Source of the DNA: Patescibacteria group bacterium
GTDB lineage: Bacteria > Patescibacteriota > Microgenomatia > UBA12405 > JAHJSD01
DNA length: 11,463 bases
Assembly (NCBI GenBank): GCA_018830585.1
Contig: JAHJSD010000015.1
Location: 1 to 11,463 of the forward strand
Direction: 5' to 3'
Every line of letters begins with the position of its first letter. The first letter of the stretch is position 1. Shown piece by piece: positions 1-5,175 of this stretch. The notes below the pieces were generated by a model. The model saw only the letters and a program-made list of their open reading frames with translations, searched no databases and had not been told where the DNA came from. A program made the position numbers and the translations under genes.

Positions 1-2
1 AA

Positions 3-173
3 AACCTTTGTCTTCAGATTACTGCAATGAATCCTAAAAATATCGATGAGCTTCTTTCTCAGGAATACATACGCGAACCGGAAAAGACAATCGGGGATTT
101 GGTTAAAGAAACGATTGCCAAATTTGGGGAAAATATTAAGATTGGACGGTTTGAGAGATACGAAATCAGTTAA
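3..173 (+). CDS. tsf: Elongation factor Ts, C-terminal end (5' truncated by window edge)
   Basis: Only the last 56 codons are present, read in the frame starting at base 3 and ending in TAA at 171-173. The peptide contains LQITAMNP, then a segment with REPEKTIGDLV, and ends with GENIKIGRFERYEIS. These match the conserved C-terminal end of EF-Ts, including the GENI..RF.RYE signature. EF-Ts is the cytoplasmic nucleotide exchange factor that regenerates EF-Tu-GTP during elongation. The gene lies directly upstream of frr. In most bacteria pyrH lies between tsf and frr, but there is no room for it here. An overlapping 62-codon frame at 46-234 is a shadow. Family assignment is confident; the N-terminal part cannot be judged. 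Confidence 0.85.
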   Translation, partial: NLCLQITAMNPKNIDELLSQEYIREPEKTIGDLVKETIAKFGENIKIGRFERYEIS

Positions 174-189
174 AAGTTCAAAGTTAAAT

Positions 190-216
190 CCTGAACCAGA
201 GCGAGCACGGTTCAGG
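190..216. repeat. Palindromic repeat with CCTGAACC / GGTTCAGG arms
   Basis: A perfect 8-bp inverted repeat, CCTGAACC at 190-197 and GGTTCAGG at 209-216, encloses an 11-nt loop. The element at 6229-6265 has related arms (GAACCAG on the left, GCGGTTCAGG on the right) around a different core. The two therefore look like members of one dispersed hairpin family. The tsf stop codon lies 17 nt upstream, so a role at the tsf mRNA 3' end is possible. Confidence 0.55.
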
Positions 217-329
217 ACAGGAATTAAAAGTTGAGTTAAGAGTTAAAAGTTTTAAAATTAACTCAAAACTTTCAACTGCTAATTAGACTACTTACTGTTC
301 ACTGCTCACTACTAACTCCCAATCCCTTG

Positions 330-344
330 TGCTATATTCAAACC
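330..344 (+). promoter_or_regulatory. Extended -10 promoter giving leaderless frr mRNA
   Basis: TG at 330-331, one base, then TATATT at 333-338 form an extended -10 element (TGnTATAAT type). Six bases separate it from the ATG at 345, so transcription would begin at or next to the start codon. No recognisable -35 hexamer is found 17 bp upstream and no Shine-Dalgarno sequence precedes the ATG. Both absences fit a leaderless transcript. Confidence 0.6.
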
Positions 345-896
345 ATGGATGAAGCGAAGGTAAAAGACCAGATGGACCAAGTAGTCCAGCTTTTTTTAGA
401 CGATATCGGCATGATCAGAACCGGCAGGGCCAGCCCCGGCCTGATTGAGTCGATTGGGGTTTCCGTTTACGGCGGGACTAAGATGAAACTGATGGAGTTG
501 GGAACGACTTCTGTTGACGGGGCCAGAAGTTTGGTTTTTAGTCCTTGGGATAAATCAATTCTCTCAGAAGTTAAAAACAGTATTTTAAAAAGCGGCTCGG
601 GTTACAATCCGATTGTTGATAACGATAAAATCAGAATAAATTTACCTCTGCTAACCGGTGAAGAGAGAGAAAATTACATCAGGCTTTTGGGCAAGAAACT
701 GGAGGCGGCCAGGGTAATGATCCGCGAGGCCAGGAGTGAAGAACGCCGACTGATCCAAGATCAGCTGAAAGAAAAAAGCATTAGCGAAGACGATTACCAC
801 CTTTTCGAGGAAAAACTTCAAAAAATTACCGATGAGTATGTTGCTAAACTAGAGGAGTTGTCTATTTTGAAGGAAAAAGAGATTAGGGGAGAATAA
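345..896 (+). CDS. frr: Ribosome recycling factor
   Basis: The 183-residue product is close to the usual 185 residues of RRF. RRF acts with EF-G in the cytoplasm to split post-termination ribosomes and release mRNA and tRNA. Visible signatures are the N-terminal helix with MIRTGRASP (residues 23-31), the domain II core LGTTSVDGARSLVFSPWDKS written here in two parts as LGTTSVDGAR and SLVFSPWDKS, and NPIVDNDKIRINLPLLTGEER. The long charged C-terminal helices start with ARVMIREARSEERR and include KSISEDD. The ATG at 345 was chosen over a TTG at 327 because it restores the normal N-terminus and sits just behind the extended -10 box. There is no Shine-Dalgarno sequence. tsf lies upstream and rseP downstream on the same strand. 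Confidence 0.95.
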   Translation: MDEAKVKDQMDQVVQLFLDDIGMIRTGRASPGLIESIGVSVYGGTKMKLMELGTTSVDGARSLVFSPWDKSILSEVKNSILKSGSGYNPIVDNDKIRINLPLLTGEERENYIRLLGKKLEAARVMIREARSEERRLIQDQLKEKSISEDDYHLFEEKLQKITDEYVAKLEELSILKEKEIRGE

Positions 897-1139
897 CATT
901 ACTAAAATTCCAAATTTCAAATTCCAAACTCCAAATAAATTCGAAATCTAAAATTACAAATTTCAAACGAATAAAAAATCCTACTCGCCCGCTATTGCTA
1001 CGTAAGGCGTTGCGGGTGGGAATAATATCCAAGTTCTAATTTTCTAAATTCTAAACTTTTTTGTTTAGAACATTTGGATTTTGGAAATTAGAATTTATTT
1101 CGAGTTTCGAATTTAGAGTTTAGAACTGGGAGTTTTCTT
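897..1139. repeat. AT-rich degenerate inverted-repeat gap between frr and rseP
   Basis: No gene is seen. The left half repeats variants of AAATTCCAAATTTC and the right half repeats the reverse sense. Three nested inverted repeats are visible. 926-942 pairs with 1091-1107 (16 of 17 bases). TTCTAATTTTC at 1034-1044 pairs with GGAAATTAGAA at 1083-1093. TTCTAAAC at 1049-1056 pairs perfectly with GTTTAGAA at 1063-1070 around a T6 loop. At the centre a GC-rich 9-bp stem (984-992 with 1012-1020, two G-T pairs) is preceded by a run of A, so it would look like an intrinsic terminator only for minus-strand transcripts. Confidence 0.5.
1128..1132 (+). promoter_or_regulatory. Shine-Dalgarno site for rseP
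   Basis: GGGAG lies 7 nt upstream of the TTG at 1140. The spacing is good, and this decides the non-ATG start of rseP. The next in-frame ATG, at codon 13, would cut into the first membrane helix just before the zinc motif. Confidence 0.6.
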
Positions 1140-2222
1140 TTGTCGCTACTGATATTTTTACTAGCGCTATCAACCATGATTTTGGTCCACGAGTTGGGCC
1201 ATTTTCTTGTTTCTAAATGGAAAAAGGTTAGGGTAGAAGAATTTGGTTTGGGGTACCCTCCGCGAGTAATCGGTAAAAGAATTGGGGAGACGATTTACTC
1301 GGTTAACCTTTTGCCGATGGGCGGTTTTGTCCGGGTCTGGGGCATGGAAGGCAGGGTTAAAGAAGACAAGCGGCGATCCTTTTACCGTCAGCCGAAAAAA
1401 GTTCAGGCTTTGATATTAATCGCCGGAGTGGTAATGAACTTTTTAGTTTCGATTTTGGTTTTTTCAATCTCCTACGGTATTGTCGGCGTACCTAAAAAAA
1501 CAGGCTATATTAAGGTAATTGAGGTGGTTGAAGGATCGCCGGCAGAACAGGCGGGGATAAAAAAAGAGGAGTTTATTTTGGCAATCAGATACAAAGAAAA
1601 GTTAGCCGCCTTGGATGATGTGGACAAGATGATTAAGTTGGTTAAGGAATGGAACGGAGAAGAGGTAAGCTTTTTAATTGGAGGATCCGGCGATTTGGAA
1701 AATGAGGCTCGCTGGTTGAAAATAGTTCCGAGACGGGAGACTCCCGAAGGAGAAGGTCCTTTGGGAGTGATAATCAGTGACTCTGAAATAGCCAAACCGG
1801 TTCTTTGGCAGAGAATTCCTTTAGGAGCTTGGTATGGGATTAAGGAAGGGTTTTTCTGGGGGGTCAATATTGTCGGTGGGACTTTTTCAATGATCGCCGA
1901 TCTTTTTTCCGGAAGGCCGGTCCCCGGCATAGCCGGGCCGGTGGGGATTTACAAGGTTTCCAGCGAAATTTTTAAAGAAAGCGGACTTTTGGCGGTAATT
2001 AACTTTTTTGCGGTTGTTTCGGTAAATTTAGTGGTAGTAAACTTGCTGCCTTTGCCCGGTTCCGACGGTTGGCATATTTCACTTTTGGTTTTTGAGAAAC
2101 TAAGGGGCAGACCGGTGAAAAAGAAGATAAAAAGAAAGATTAATCAGGCAGGGATGGTTTTTCTGCTATTTTTGTTCTTCCTGGTTCTTTTTGCCGATGT
2201 CAGAAGGTTTATTTTTAAATAA
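1140..2222 (+). CDS. rseP: RseP-like site-2 intramembrane zinc metalloprotease (M50)
   Basis: The 360-residue product has the layout of a bacterial site-2 protease, which cleaves membrane proteins such as anti-sigma factors within the bilayer. The first helix contains the zinc and catalytic motif HELGH (residues 17-21). NLLPMGGFVRVWG (56-68) matches the membrane-associated loop after it. A second helix lies near 87-112. A PDZ domain follows (about 122-200, with VVEGSPAEQAGI). GIAGPVGI (263-270) precedes the third helix. NLLPLPGSDGWH (301-312) carries the third zinc ligand, D309. A last helix spans about 337-355. The TTG start is supported by GGGAG 7 nt upstream. The usual LDGG near the third ligand is SDGW here, but the Asp is kept. 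In many bacteria rseP lies downstream of frr, uppS, cdsA and dxr; here it follows frr directly. The natural substrate is unknown. Confidence 0.9.
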   Translation: MSLLIFLLALSTMILVHELGHFLVSKWKKVRVEEFGLGYPPRVIGKRIGETIYSVNLLPMGGFVRVWGMEGRVKEDKRRSFYRQPKKVQALILIAGVVMNFLVSILVFSISYGIVGVPKKTGYIKVIEVVEGSPAEQAGIKKEEFILAIRYKEKLAALDDVDKMIKLVKEWNGEEVSFLIGGSGDLENEARWLKIVPRRETPEGEGPLGVIISDSEIAKPVLWQRIPLGAWYGIKEGFFWGVNIVGGTFSMIADLFSGRPVPGIAGPVGIYKVSSEIFKESGLLAVINFFAVVSVNLVVVNLLPLPGSDGWHISLLVFEKLRGRPVKKKIKRKINQAGMVFLLFLFFLVLFADVRRFIFK

Positions 2223-2323
2223 TAAAACGGCAGGCTTCAAAAAATTTTTTGCTTTGGGATTAAAATGACGGGGGAGAGCTTTTTGTCCATTACCACTCGC
2301 CTGGAATAACAGGAATCACGATA

Positions 2324-2351
2324 CTGGATCGTTTTGGGTCTTTCGATCCAG
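2324..2351. repeat. Hairpin with CTGGATCG / CGATCCAG arms
   Basis: Perfect 8-bp inverted repeat at 2324-2331 and 2344-2351 with a 12-nt loop. A further GGATCG copy follows directly at 2351-2356, so alternative pairings are possible. It lies among other palindromes in the spacer after rseP. Confidence 0.5.
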
Positions 2352-2368
2352 GATCGAACTGCAGTCAA

Positions 2369-2405
2369 CACCCCCGAGGTGTCTGCAGATTTCACCTCGG
2401 GGGTG
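2369..2405. repeat. 13-bp perfect GC-rich inverted repeat
   Basis: CACCCCCGAGGTG (2369-2381) is the exact reverse complement of CACCTCGGGGGTG (2393-2405), with an 11-nt loop containing CTGCAG. This is the strongest single hairpin in the window. Each arm can also fold on itself (CACC with GGTG). There is no T-run on either side, so it is not a standard intrinsic terminator. It could still act as a 3' mRNA stabiliser or a bidirectional stop between the convergent rseP and GH39-like genes. Confidence 0.65.
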
Positions 2406-2467
2406 AAGCATTGAGTCGGGCCGGCAGGCAGGGATTCCGGCTTGCTCGGAATGACTTTTCCCCTGGC

Positions 2468-2501
2468 CGTCATCCTGAGGGAGTTCCGACGACGAAGGAT
2501 C
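2468..2501 (+). repeat. REP-like repeat, CGTCATCCTGAG ... CGAAGGATC type
   Basis: The unit starts with CGTCATCCTGAG (2468-2480 region) and ends with GACGAAGGATC, so the outer ATCCT and AGGAT arms pair. The outer arms match those at 5031-5086 and, in the opposite orientation, at 2536-2590. The inner part differs between copies. Confidence 0.6.
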
Positions 2502-2535
2502 CCTTTTGGATTAGAGCAAGTTGCTGGTCTCATGG

Positions 2536-2590
2536 GGATTCTTCGCTCCACTACGTTCATGTAAACTGAACGTATTTCCGCTCAGAATGA
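2536..2590 (-). repeat. REP-like repeat, inverted copy with TACGTTCA core stem
   Basis: Read on the minus strand this starts with CGTCATTCTGAGC and ends with GAGCGAAGAATC, the same outer arms as the copies at 2468-2501 and 5031-5086. Its private core is a perfect 8-bp stem, TACGTTCA (2552-2559) with TGAACGTA (2567-2574), loop 7 nt. Confidence 0.65.
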
Positions 2591-2708
2591 CGGACCCGAG
2601 ATTGGGAATTCTGCTTGCACACCACTCTCTCGGAATGACAAACAGGGCTTTGGGGTTTAAGGCTGAATGATAAATGTTTAATGTTTAATGACTAATCTTA
2701 AATTCGGG

Positions 2709-4103
2709 CTATATTTTAATCCACTCGATGATTGCCGCTGAGTTTGGTGGAAGGATCAGTGATCTGGTCACGCTGTTTTCATTAATGGTTTCGTTAACAA
2801 TGGTTTCCCGGCCCATAAAATAATTAGTTTTCACCTGATAGTCGCCGGGAACGAGATTTTTTAAAGTGATCGGTACCGATTGGTAATTTTTTTCTTTGGG
2901 ATCGTAGTTGACTGCCAAGATTTTGATTTTAGCGCCGTCTTTGACAGCGATCGCTGAGACCCAAGTTCCTTCGCCGTCGAGAGGAAGACGGGGAAGCCCG
3001 TCAATCTGGTTTAAAAATTGATAGGCAAAATAACGCGGTTTTTTGACCACTCCTTTGCTCTCGTGAGTCAATAATCCCCAGCGTCCCCAATACAAGTTCC
3101 CGGCCGGATCCGGACCGTCTTTTATCTCAAAAGTAAAAATCCGGTGCACTTTACCAATTAGGCTGATTACTGCTGAGAGCGAGTGAATTGCTCCTATCTG
3201 CTGGTCATACCAAGGCGAGTTTTCCGAATCCGGGCCGAATTCGGTGATGATTCTTTCGATGGAGAAAAATTCGGGATAATCGGTCAGGATACGGTTGAGT
3301 TTTTCAAAATCCTGACTGTAGTCTGGAATATTTTCTGTATAACGGTGCCAGGAAACAAAATCAATTCTAAGTTGCTTTTGGTGGCAAAAAGAGAGCAGGG
3401 CTTTGATCCAATTGGGATAAAATCCGGTCGTGGCCGGCCCGCCGATTTTAAAGCTGTTGACATTAGACAGGCCTTGGACGGCAGTTAAAGTTTGCTGGTA
3501 AAGGTTAAGATAGTTCTTTTCTCTGCCATAATGCCAGTTGCCGAACAGATCGGGCTCGTTCCAAACTTCGTAGTAAACCCCGTCTATATTAAGACCGTTT
3601 TTGCCGCTGTATCGGGAAACAGCAGCGGCGACTAATTTGCGCCAGGAAGACCAGTCTTTAGGCTCGGAAGTAACGTTGTTGTCTTTTGAGAGACTCTGAG
3701 GCATATAGGAAAGCGAGAGCATTGGTTTGGCCCCGGTTTGAAGAATGCTGTTGACCGCATTATCCAGTTGGGAAAAATCGTACTGGTTTCCGTTGACTTT
3801 GACATGGTGGTCAAAAAGATGGTCGATTCTGATCAGCTTTGGTTTTAAATCGGCAACTTCGCTTATCACCGGAGCTAACATGTCTTTGGCTTCTTCGCCT
3901 CCTTGGGAAAAGTTTTGCCAAAGATCCGCTTTAATTATTCCTCCGGGCCGGGCGGTGTCAATGATAATATCAGCCGGCTTTCCGGCGGCCGCCTTGCGCC
4001 ATTCCTGGATTTTTGGCAGGCTCCAGACAATAATCGGCAGGATAATGGTTAAACCCAATAGGATAGCGATACTTTGGATTGGCAATTTTTTTTTCTTTTT
4101 CAT
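2709..4103 (-). CDS. Membrane-anchored GH39-like glycoside hydrolase
   Basis: The 464-residue product has a lysine-rich N-terminus and one membrane helix (about residues 8-28), so the catalytic part should lie outside the cell. The rest looks like a clan GH-A beta/alpha barrel of the GH39 kind (beta-xylosidase / alpha-iduronidase relatives). Visible features are VYYEVWNEPDL with the likely acid/base Glu183, DFVSWHRY with His253, and RIITEFGPD with the likely nucleophile Glu288. A C-terminal beta region (about 375-464) follows, as in GH39 enzymes. The start is the ATG at 4103; a TTG 14 codons upstream would lie inside the -35 box of the promoter. After the membrane segment it has QEWRKAAAG, resembling motifs in the two scaffold proteins at 6436 and 9627. 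Substrate cannot be told from sequence. It is convergent with rseP and stands alone. Confidence 0.75.
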   Translation of the reverse strand: MKKKKKLPIQSIAILLGLTIILPIIVWSLPKIQEWRKAAAGKPADIIIDTARPGGIIKADLWQNFSQGGEEAKDMLAPVISEVADLKPKLIRIDHLFDHHVKVNGNQYDFSQLDNAVNSILQTGAKPMLSLSYMPQSLSKDNNVTSEPKDWSSWRKLVAAAVSRYSGKNGLNIDGVYYEVWNEPDLFGNWHYGREKNYLNLYQQTLTAVQGLSNVNSFKIGGPATTGFYPNWIKALLSFCHQKQLRIDFVSWHRYTENIPDYSQDFEKLNRILTDYPEFFSIERIITEFGPDSENSPWYDQQIGAIHSLSAVISLIGKVHRIFTFEIKDGPDPAGNLYWGRWGLLTHESKGVVKKPRYFAYQFLNQIDGLPRLPLDGEGTWVSAIAVKDGAKIKILAVNYDPKEKNYQSVPITLKNLVPGDYQVKTNYFMGRETIVNETINENSVTRSLILPPNSAAIIEWIKI

Positions 4104-4116
4104 CCTTGTCTTTTTA

Positions 4117-4145
4117 AATATAGCTAAATTCGGGGGGGTTGACAA
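4117..4145 (-). promoter_or_regulatory. Promoter of the GH39-like gene
   Basis: On the minus strand TTGTCA (4145-4140) and TATATT (4122-4117) are separated by exactly 17 bp. The ATG at 4103 lies 13 nt beyond the -10 box, so the mRNA leader would be only about 7 nt. The spacer contains seven consecutive C residues. Confidence 0.7.
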
Positions 4146-4221
4146 CTGGGTAGGTTGCCCAGATAAGGGGATCTTTCGTCCTCGACAAGCTCGGGAATCA
4201 GGATGACGGATGAAACACGTT

Positions 4222-4250
4222 TATATAGCCAAATTCAGGAGGGTTGACAA
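4222..4250 (-). promoter_or_regulatory. Second, duplicated promoter copy upstream of the GH39-like gene
   Basis: In the upstream duplicate TTGTCA (4250-4245) and TATATA (4227-4222) again lie 17 bp apart on the minus strand. Point changes have accumulated in the spacer but not in the -35 hexamer, and the -10 box stays AT-rich. Initiation here would give a leader of about 110 nt containing the repeat hairpin near 4167-4209. Confidence 0.4.
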
Positions 4251-4275
4251 CTGGGCAACCTGCCCAAACAGGGGG

Positions 4276-4304
4276 ATCCTTCTCTCCCGAAGGGAGATCA
4301 GGAT
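4276..4304. repeat. REP-like hairpin, TCTCCC / GGGAGA core
   Basis: Outer arms ATCCT (4276-4280) and AGGAT (4300-4304) and inner arms TCTCCC (4283-4288) and GGGAGA (4292-4297) pair around a GAA loop. The element at 5122-5148 has the same inner stem with loop CGA and an outer stem that pairs through one G-T wobble, which supports selection on, or origin from, a folded form. Confidence 0.65.
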
Positions 4305-4341
4305 GACGGTGGAGGGTAAGGATCTAAGGTTTAAGGAAGTA
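4300..4341. repeat. 42-bp direct repeat, left copy
   Basis: Positions 4300-4341 match 4988-5029 in 41 of 42 bases (T/G at the 24th base), both in + orientation. Each copy is followed within a few bases by CGTCATTC. The pair brackets the insertion-sequence remnant. It may reflect an older tandem repeat of the palindromic unit and not a target duplication, which would be much shorter. Confidence 0.75.
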
Positions 4342-4358
4342 ACCTCGTCATTCCTGAC

Positions 4359-4981
4359 TTGCGCAATGCAGCACCCTAATCAATTTATCTATGGATAATA
4401 TCATAAAGCCTTTGTTGCTCGTCATCCATTTTGAGTAATCTTTTCTCTGTAGATACTTCCCCAGGCAATATATACCCCAATTCATACATGTTGTGTGTTA
4501 GCTCTGCCGCTCGTTTAGGACTGAAGCCGGCTTGGTATTTAGAGAGTAACCGCTCTAACTCTTTGTAAATGCTGTAAGCAGTAAAGGCAATACAAATATG
4601 GGCCTCAATCCTGTTTCTTAAGCGATGAAAAATTGGTCGGATCCGCAAATCAGTTTTGGAAATCCGAAAGGCTTTCAACAAATGTTTCGATTGCCAATGC
4701 GCCTTGAGTTTTCAGTGGCAACAATTTAAGTTGGTTTTTGGGATTGAGTGATAATTTGTTTAGCCTTGAGTGCTAATCGTTCAATTTCATCCGGGTCTGA
4801 TGACGAACCGAGTGTCTGCACTACTCGATACTTTCCCCCTTCTTTGGAAATAATCCGGATACTTATTGAACCGTTGCGGTTACGATTCTTTCTGACAAAC
4901 ATACCCAAATTCTACCAATGCAGCACCCAAAATGGCACCTTCATAAGGCTACGTATTACTGATTTTTAGGAGTTTGCGCAA
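4359..4981 (-). mobile_element. Internally deleted IS1634-type insertion sequence inside a palindrome
   Basis: CTGACTTGCGCAA (4354-4366) and TTGCGCAAGTCAG (4974-4986) are 13-bp inverted repeats at the two ends. Joined at their shared TTGCGCAA they form one perfect 18-bp palindrome flanked by CGTCATTC and GGATGACG, the arms of the local REP-like repeat. The simplest reading is insertion at the centre of a palindrome with duplication of the 8-bp TTGCGCAA. The alternative is that these are the terminal repeats themselves, but the bases just outside them then show no target duplication. CAATGCAGCACCC also occurs as a direct repeat near both ends (4364-4376 and 4916-4928). The interior of about 600 bp holds only the two ends of a transposase gene. 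Confidence 0.65.
4385..4908 (-). pseudogene. Transposase remnant, IS1634/IS4-type, central part deleted
   Basis: Two minus-strand pieces remain. The 5' piece (4908-4726; a TTG at 4908 or an ATG at 4902) encodes MFVRKNRNRNGSISIRI and GGKYRVVQTLGSSSD, typical of the N-terminus of IS1634-type transposases. The 3' piece (ending 4385) encodes FRISKTDLRIRPIFH, RNRIEAHICIAFTAY and KELERLL, the conserved C-terminal end after the last catalytic Glu. About two thirds of a normal transposase of roughly 500 residues, including the DDE catalytic core, is missing between them. The junction is near 4700-4740, with in-frame stops. It cannot be active by itself. Confidence 0.8.
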
Positions 4982-4987
4982 GTCAGA

Positions 4988-5029
4988 AGGATGACGGTGG
5001 AGGGTAAGGAGCTAAGGTTTAAGGAAGTA
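4988..5029. repeat. 42-bp direct repeat, right copy
   Basis: Second copy of the repeat at 4300-4341 (41 of 42 bases). It runs directly into the CGTCATTCTGAG arm of the next REP-like element at 5031. Confidence 0.75.
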
Positions 5030-5030
5030 T

Positions 5031-5086
5031 CGTCATTCTGAGCAGAGCCCCGTACCCGGAGGTACAGAGGGCGTAGCGAAGAATCC
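5031..5086 (+). repeat. REP-like repeat with GTACC core stem
   Basis: Outer arms ATTCT (5035-5039) and AGAAT (5080-5084), middle arms GCCC (5047-5050) and GGGC (5069-5072), and core GTACC (5052-5056) with GGTAC (5061-5065) form a three-tier hairpin. The outer sequence CGTCATTCTGAGC ... GCGAAGAATC is shared with the copy at 2536-2590, which lies in the opposite orientation. Confidence 0.65.
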
Positions 5087-5121
5087 CCTTATCTAAATAA
5101 ACGTTGCCGATTCATAGGGAG

Positions 5122-5148
5122 TCCTTCTCTCCCCGAGGGAGATCGGGA
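5122..5148. repeat. REP-like hairpin, second TCTCCC / GGGAGA copy
   Basis: Inner arms TCTCCC (5128-5133) and GGGAGA (5137-5142) around CGA, outer arms TCCT (5122-5125) and GGGA (5145-5148) with one wobble pair, followed by TGAC. Related to the hairpin at 4276-4304. Confidence 0.6.
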
Positions 5149-5175
5149 TGACATAAGGTGGGGGTGGAAGCGGGT

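Larger units (their letters stand above)
174..344. other. Intergenic region between tsf and frr with two hairpins
   Basis: No gene is visible. The region holds a GC-containing hairpin (190-216) and an AT-rich hairpin with 7-bp arms GAGTTAA (240-246) and TTAACTC (258-264) around an 11-nt loop. Neither is followed by a clear T-run, so neither is called a rho-independent terminator. The rest is low-complexity sequence made of near-repeats of AGTTAAAAGTT and ACTGTTCACTGCTCACT types. The frr promoter lies at its right end. Confidence 0.6.
2223..2708. other. Non-coding repeat-rich spacer between rseP and the GH39-like gene
   Basis: No credible gene is seen. The spacer holds at least four hairpins: 2324-2351, 2369-2405, 2468-2501 and 2536-2590. 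It also has two half-units ending in CTCGGAATGAC (near 2438-2450 and 2629-2640). A 107-codon minus-strand frame (2237-2560) is a translation of these repeats. Just after rseP, six A then six T flanked by C and G (2238-2251) form a short AT palindrome with no GC stem, so no firm terminator is called. The last 50 bases are AT-rich and repetitive (AATGTTTAATG). Confidence 0.6.
4118..4309. repeat. Diverged tandem duplication, 105-bp offset
   Basis: Positions 4118-4209 and 4223-4309 are related copies. Both run from ATATAGC.AAATTC through GGGTTGACAACTGGG, an imperfect GGG/CCC palindrome, a GGGGATC..T block and a hairpin to ATCAGGATGACGG. The offset is 105 at the left end and about 100 at the right end because of small deletions. 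The TGGG/CCCA stems are kept in both copies although the loop bases differ. Confidence 0.65.

Noticed and set aside
46..234. 62-codon plus-strand frame
   Set aside because: It overlaps the end of tsf in another frame, runs into the hairpin region, and its product resembles nothing.
327..344. TTG start for frr six codons upstream of the ATG
   Set aside because: It would place the -10 box inside the coding region and add residues not seen in RRF proteins.
1505..1930. 141-codon minus-strand frame
   Set aside because: It lies wholly inside rseP, antisense to the PDZ-coding part, and has no family signature.
2237..2560. 107-codon minus-strand frame
   Set aside because: It is a translation through several palindromic repeats, with no start signal and a typical repeat-derived composition.
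4104..4145. TTG start of the GH39-like gene 14 codons upstream
   Set aside because: The codon is the first half of the -35 hexamer, and the added residues precede an otherwise normal Lys-rich membrane-anchor start.
4210..4398. 62-codon plus-strand frame
   Set aside because: It consists of repeat sequence (tandem promoter copy, hairpin and direct repeat) and runs into the insertion-sequence end.
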